DNA of 8,695 nucleotides from an uncultured Kangiella sp. (lineage in GTDB: Bacteria; Pseudomonadota; Gammaproteobacteria; Enterobacterales; DSM-103792). Positions 6,603-8,695 of the stretch are shown piece after piece. The notes under the pieces were generated by a model. That model worked only from the letters and a program-made list of their open reading frames with translations. It was not told the origin of the DNA and made no database searches. The translations under genes and the position numbers were made by a program. Location: positions 1-8,695 of the forward strand of contig CAMLKQ010000081.1 of the NCBI GenBank assembly GCA_946480585.1, written 5' to 3'. Position 1 is the first letter of the stretch, and every line of letters starts with the position of its first letter.

Positions 6603-7178
6603 TCACGACGACAGGTGCTGCCGGTGTGGTAGCTGCATTGGCGCGCGCGGTTTGTCAGCACGCAGCCGCCACAGCAGCATCAGTGCCGACCAGCCAGCGA
6701 CCAGCGTGATGCCATACCACAGTGGTTGTTGCACGGTTGCGGCGCCGAGCGCGGCGCCAGCGAAATACGCCAGTGGTGCGGCAATGACGAACACGGCGAG
6801 CTGACTGGCACGGCTCGGCAACCACTGCTGCAGGCGCGGCACAGTCAGCGCAAAGCTGAGCCAAAGCAGCAGCAGCCACAGCGGCAAACCCACGGCCGAA
6901 GCGTCGCGGAACGCCACCAGATCGAGCTGAACTGTTACTGCATCAAGCAGCAAACCGCTGCCGGTCAGCAACAGCAAGCGGCGCCAACTCGGCAAGCTGT
7001 TACGGTCCAGCCAATACGCGAGCACGATCTGAACCAACAAGGCGGCGGCTGCGAGCGCCGCGCCAGCCAGAATCGCTGCCCACCAGACGGCTTGCGCCAT
7101 CAATAGCGGCAGTGCCGTCGCCAGCGGTGCCAGCAAGCGGTAGTTGCCATCGTGGTAAAACGGGCCGCGGTAAAACAT
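6603..7178 (-). CDS. DUF2878 family integral membrane protein
   Basis: This 191-residue multi-pass inner-membrane protein has no established function. Hydrophobic segments lie at about 14-36, 38-56, 68-88, 98-114, 124-148 and 152-170. The most telling stretch is LLLLTGSGLLLDAV (68-81) followed by GLPLWLLLLWLSFALT (97-112), which fits DUF2878 as I recall it. The C-terminal tail (from about 172) is basic and polar, suggesting a cytoplasmic end. The start is uncertain: AGGAG (7190-7194) is 11 bases from ATG 7178 but only 2 from the in-frame TTG at 7187, which would add three residues; I prefer the ATG. It follows the CFA-like gene by 33 bases and precedes the chalcone-isomerase-like gene by 38, in the same operon. 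It may assist lipid modification or transport, but this is only context. Confidence 0.82.
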   Translation of the reverse strand: MFYRGPFYHDGNYRLLAPLATALPLLMAQAVWWAAILAGAALAAAALLVQIVLAYWLDRNSLPSWRRLLLLTGSGLLLDAVTVQLDLVAFRDASAVGLPLWLLLLWLSFALTVPRLQQWLPSRASQLAVFVIAAPLAYFAGAALGAATVQQPLWYGITLVAGWSALMLLWRLRADKPRAPMQLPHRQHLSS

Positions 7179-7211
7179 CGCGTTCAATTCTCCTGCTAAC
7201 GTCCGCGCGGC

Positions 7212-8459
7212 TCAGGGCAGCGCCGCCGTGCAACGCGGTTTGTGCATCAGCATCTGGGCGCAGCTGATTACCCGTTCGCGGAAGCCGCCTTCGCAATAGC
7301 AGAGGTAGTACTCCCACATCCGGATGAAGCGTTCGTCGTAGCCAAGCGCCCGAACCTCGTTCAACTTCTGGTGGAAGCGATCACGCCAGTCTTTCAAGGT
7401 GCGGGCGTAATGCAGGCCGATATCCTCGTGATGGACCAGACGCATGTCCGTGGCATCGCGCAGGCATTCGCCGACCCGGGTGTTGGAGGGCAGCGCGCCG
7501 CCCGGAAAAATGTAACGCTGGATGAAGTCGACGTTTTTGGCGGCGTAATCGTAGCGCTGGTCTGCAATGGTGATGCTCTGCAGCAGAAAAGCGCCGTTCG
7601 GTTTCAGCAGTGAGGAGCACTTGGCAAAATATTGTGGCAAAAACTGCAGACCGACGGCTTCGATCATTTCGACCGAAACCAACTTGTCGTACTGGCCTTT
7701 CAGGTCGCGATAGTCTTCCAGCAGCAGCTCGACCCGGTCGCCCAAGCCGGCGGCATCGATGCGCTCGCGTGCCAGCGCGTGCTGCTCTTTCGAAATGGTG
7801 GTCGTGGTGACTTTGCAGCCAAAGGTTTGGGCGAGGTAGACGCTGAGGCCGCCCCAGCCGGTACCGATTTCGAGCAAGTGATCGTTCGGGCCGAGCTGCA
7901 ACTTTTCGCCGATGCGGTGCAGCTTGTGCCGGGCCGCCTGCTCCAGCGAACTGTCGGCGCTCGGGTAGATGGCGCTGGAATACATCATCAGCGGATCCAG
8001 CCAGAGCTTGAACATGTCGTTGCCGAGATCGTAATGCGCGGCAATGTTTTTGCGCGCTTGCGCATGGGTGTTTCTGTGCCACCAGTGCAGGCCTTTGCGG
8101 GCCAGCTCGGTGAAGAAGGCGACTTTGCCTTCCATCTGGTCGAGCAGGCTGAGATTGCGGGCAAAGATCTGCACCAGCGAGGTCAGCTCGTTGCAGCGCC
8201 AGTCGCCGCTCATGTAACTCTCGGCGGCGCCGATGCTGCCGCCCAGCGCGATTTCGGCCCAGGCGTTCGGGTGCAGTATGTGCAGTTCGGCATGGAGCTC
8301 GGCGTCGGCCTCGCCAAAGCGGGCGTGCTGACCGTCTTCGTGCACGCTGATGCTGCCACCTTGCAGCTGACTGAGTTTGTCCAGAACGGCACTACGGCAG
8401 CGCTGGGTCAGCAGGGAGTCGCGAACAGGCAGGCGCTGACTTTCTATCTGGGCACTCAT
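7212..8459 (-). CDS. Cyclopropane-fatty-acid-synthase-like SAM-dependent lipid methyltransferase
   Basis: This 415-residue enzyme (E. coli CFA synthase is 382) should act on double bonds of phospholipid acyl chains at the inner membrane, using S-adenosylmethionine. An N-terminal lipid-binding-type domain (about 1-125; YMSGDW at 82-87) precedes the catalytic domain. There, AHYDLGNDMFKLWLD (141-155), SAM motif LLEIGTGWGG (195-204), SVEMIEAVG (262-270), YIFPGGALPS (316-325) and YYLCYCEGGF (384-393) are clear. Relative to E. coli it keeps Glu239 (E267), Ile268 (I296), Tyr317 (Y351) and Cys354 (C389). It has Ser162 for Cys139 and Gln294 for His266, two residues that hold the catalytic bicarbonate. 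These changes are seen, as I recall, in relatives that add methyl or methylene groups (UfaM/TmsB-like), so cyclopropane may not be the product (inference). ATG 8459 has GGAG (8468-8471) 8 bases upstream and overlaps the DUF1365 stop as ATGA. Confidence 0.92.
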   Translation of the reverse strand: MSAQIESQRLPVRDSLLTQRCRSAVLDKLSQLQGGSISVHEDGQHARFGEADAELHAELHILHPNAWAEIALGGSIGAAESYMSGDWRCNELTSLVQIFARNLSLLDQMEGKVAFFTELARKGLHWWHRNTHAQARKNIAAHYDLGNDMFKLWLDPLMMYSSAIYPSADSSLEQAARHKLHRIGEKLQLGPNDHLLEIGTGWGGLSVYLAQTFGCKVTTTTISKEQHALARERIDAAGLGDRVELLLEDYRDLKGQYDKLVSVEMIEAVGLQFLPQYFAKCSSLLKPNGAFLLQSITIADQRYDYAAKNVDFIQRYIFPGGALPSNTRVGECLRDATDMRLVHHEDIGLHYARTLKDWRDRFHQKLNEVRALGYDERFIRMWEYYLCYCEGGFRERVISCAQMLMHKPRCTAALP

Positions 8460-8695
8460 TTCAGATTCTCCGGTGCGGGGCTCATCAGCTGGCTATCGTG
8501 TTGGGTGGGAAATGTGGATACGGCAGGCGTACTGGCCGCCGGACCCGGATGAGAATAGAACCGCGCCCGTTTGCCAAACAATTTCACCGCTTGCCAATAA
8601 ATGCCGAGCAGGGTTTTCAGCCCTTGCGGCCAGTGCTGCCACAGTTCCCGCTGCAACTGCGCCGGGTTCAGCGCGGCAACCTTTTGCAATGCCAG
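8456..8695 (-). CDS. DUF1365 family protein (3' end only)
   Basis: The last 79 codons and stop are present; the reading frame is open to the right edge, so the gene begins outside the window. The segment GLKTLLGIYWQAVKLFGKRARFYSHP is the usual C-terminal core of DUF1365 proteins, whose genes often sit directly before a CFA-like gene. DUF1365 has no firmly assigned activity; it is repeatedly found with FAD-dependent amine-oxidase-like desaturases and CFA-like methylases in fatty-acid modification clusters (recall). The tail after the core (about 30 residues, Pro/Ser/Thr-rich) is low in conservation. Its TGA overlaps the ATG of the methyltransferase by 4 bases, so the two are translationally coupled. 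The first visible codons read L-A-L-Q-K; the TTG at 8689 is internal and not a start. Confidence 0.85.
   Translation of the reverse strand: MALQKVAALNPAQLQRELWQHWPQGLKTLLGIYWQAVKLFGKRARFYSHPGPAASTPAVSTFPTQHDSQLMSPAPENLK

Noticed and set aside
7632..8552. Plus-strand open frame (306 codons) opposite the CFA-like gene
   Set aside because: It is antisense to a gene with unmistakable family motifs, has no recognisable domain and no supported start.

Overview
The window looks like chromosomal DNA from a GC-rich, Gram-negative proteobacterium, most likely a gammaproteobacterium. It has Sec signal peptides, an outer-membrane-type lipobox, an EttA start like that of E. coli, and a DUF1365 / CFA-like / DUF2878 / chalcone-isomerase-like / DUF3833 gene string that I associate with gammaproteobacteria. 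Species cannot be read from the sequence. I see no RNA genes, insertion sequences, CRISPR arrays or phage genes, and the coding density is high.

Left edge (1-214): the first 53 bases are the 5' end of a leftward ettA gene (ABC-F translation factor), starting at a GTG with a well-placed Shine-Dalgarno. It is separated from a rightward gene by about 160 bases. That spacer carries two outward-facing -10-like boxes (TACAAT and TACAAC) and, between them, a perfect 10-bp inverted repeat with a 32-base spacer.

Region 215-1765 (+): an exported 516-residue protein with a signal peptide, a HEAT-like helical repeat region, a short Glu/Ala/Pro linker and a C-terminal cyclophilin-type peptidyl-prolyl isomerase domain. 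A GC-rich hairpin follows its stop. Region 1925-5389 (+): a 1154-residue membrane c-di-GMP enzyme (MASE1-PAS-GAF-PAS-GGDEF-EAL). Both catalytic domains and the inhibitory RxxD site look intact, so it may both make and degrade c-di-GMP.

Region 5459-8695 (-): a tight leftward operon, entering from the right edge. In order of transcription it holds the 3' end of a DUF1365 gene, a cyclopropane-fatty-acid-synthase-like methyltransferase, a DUF2878 membrane protein, an exported chalcone-isomerase-like protein and a DUF3833 lipoprotein. Two junctions are 4-base stop/start overlaps. The methyltransferase keeps the SAM site and several active-site residues but has Ser and Gln where E. coli CFA synthase has the bicarbonate ligands Cys139 and His266. 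This suggests a lipid methylase of the UfaM/TmsB kind rather than a classical cyclopropane synthase. Together the operon looks like an envelope system that modifies unsaturated phospholipid acyl chains in the inner membrane and may bind or handle the products in the periplasm and at the outer membrane. The accessory proteins (DUF1365, DUF2878, CHI-like, DUF3833) are the least understood part and the most interesting in this window.
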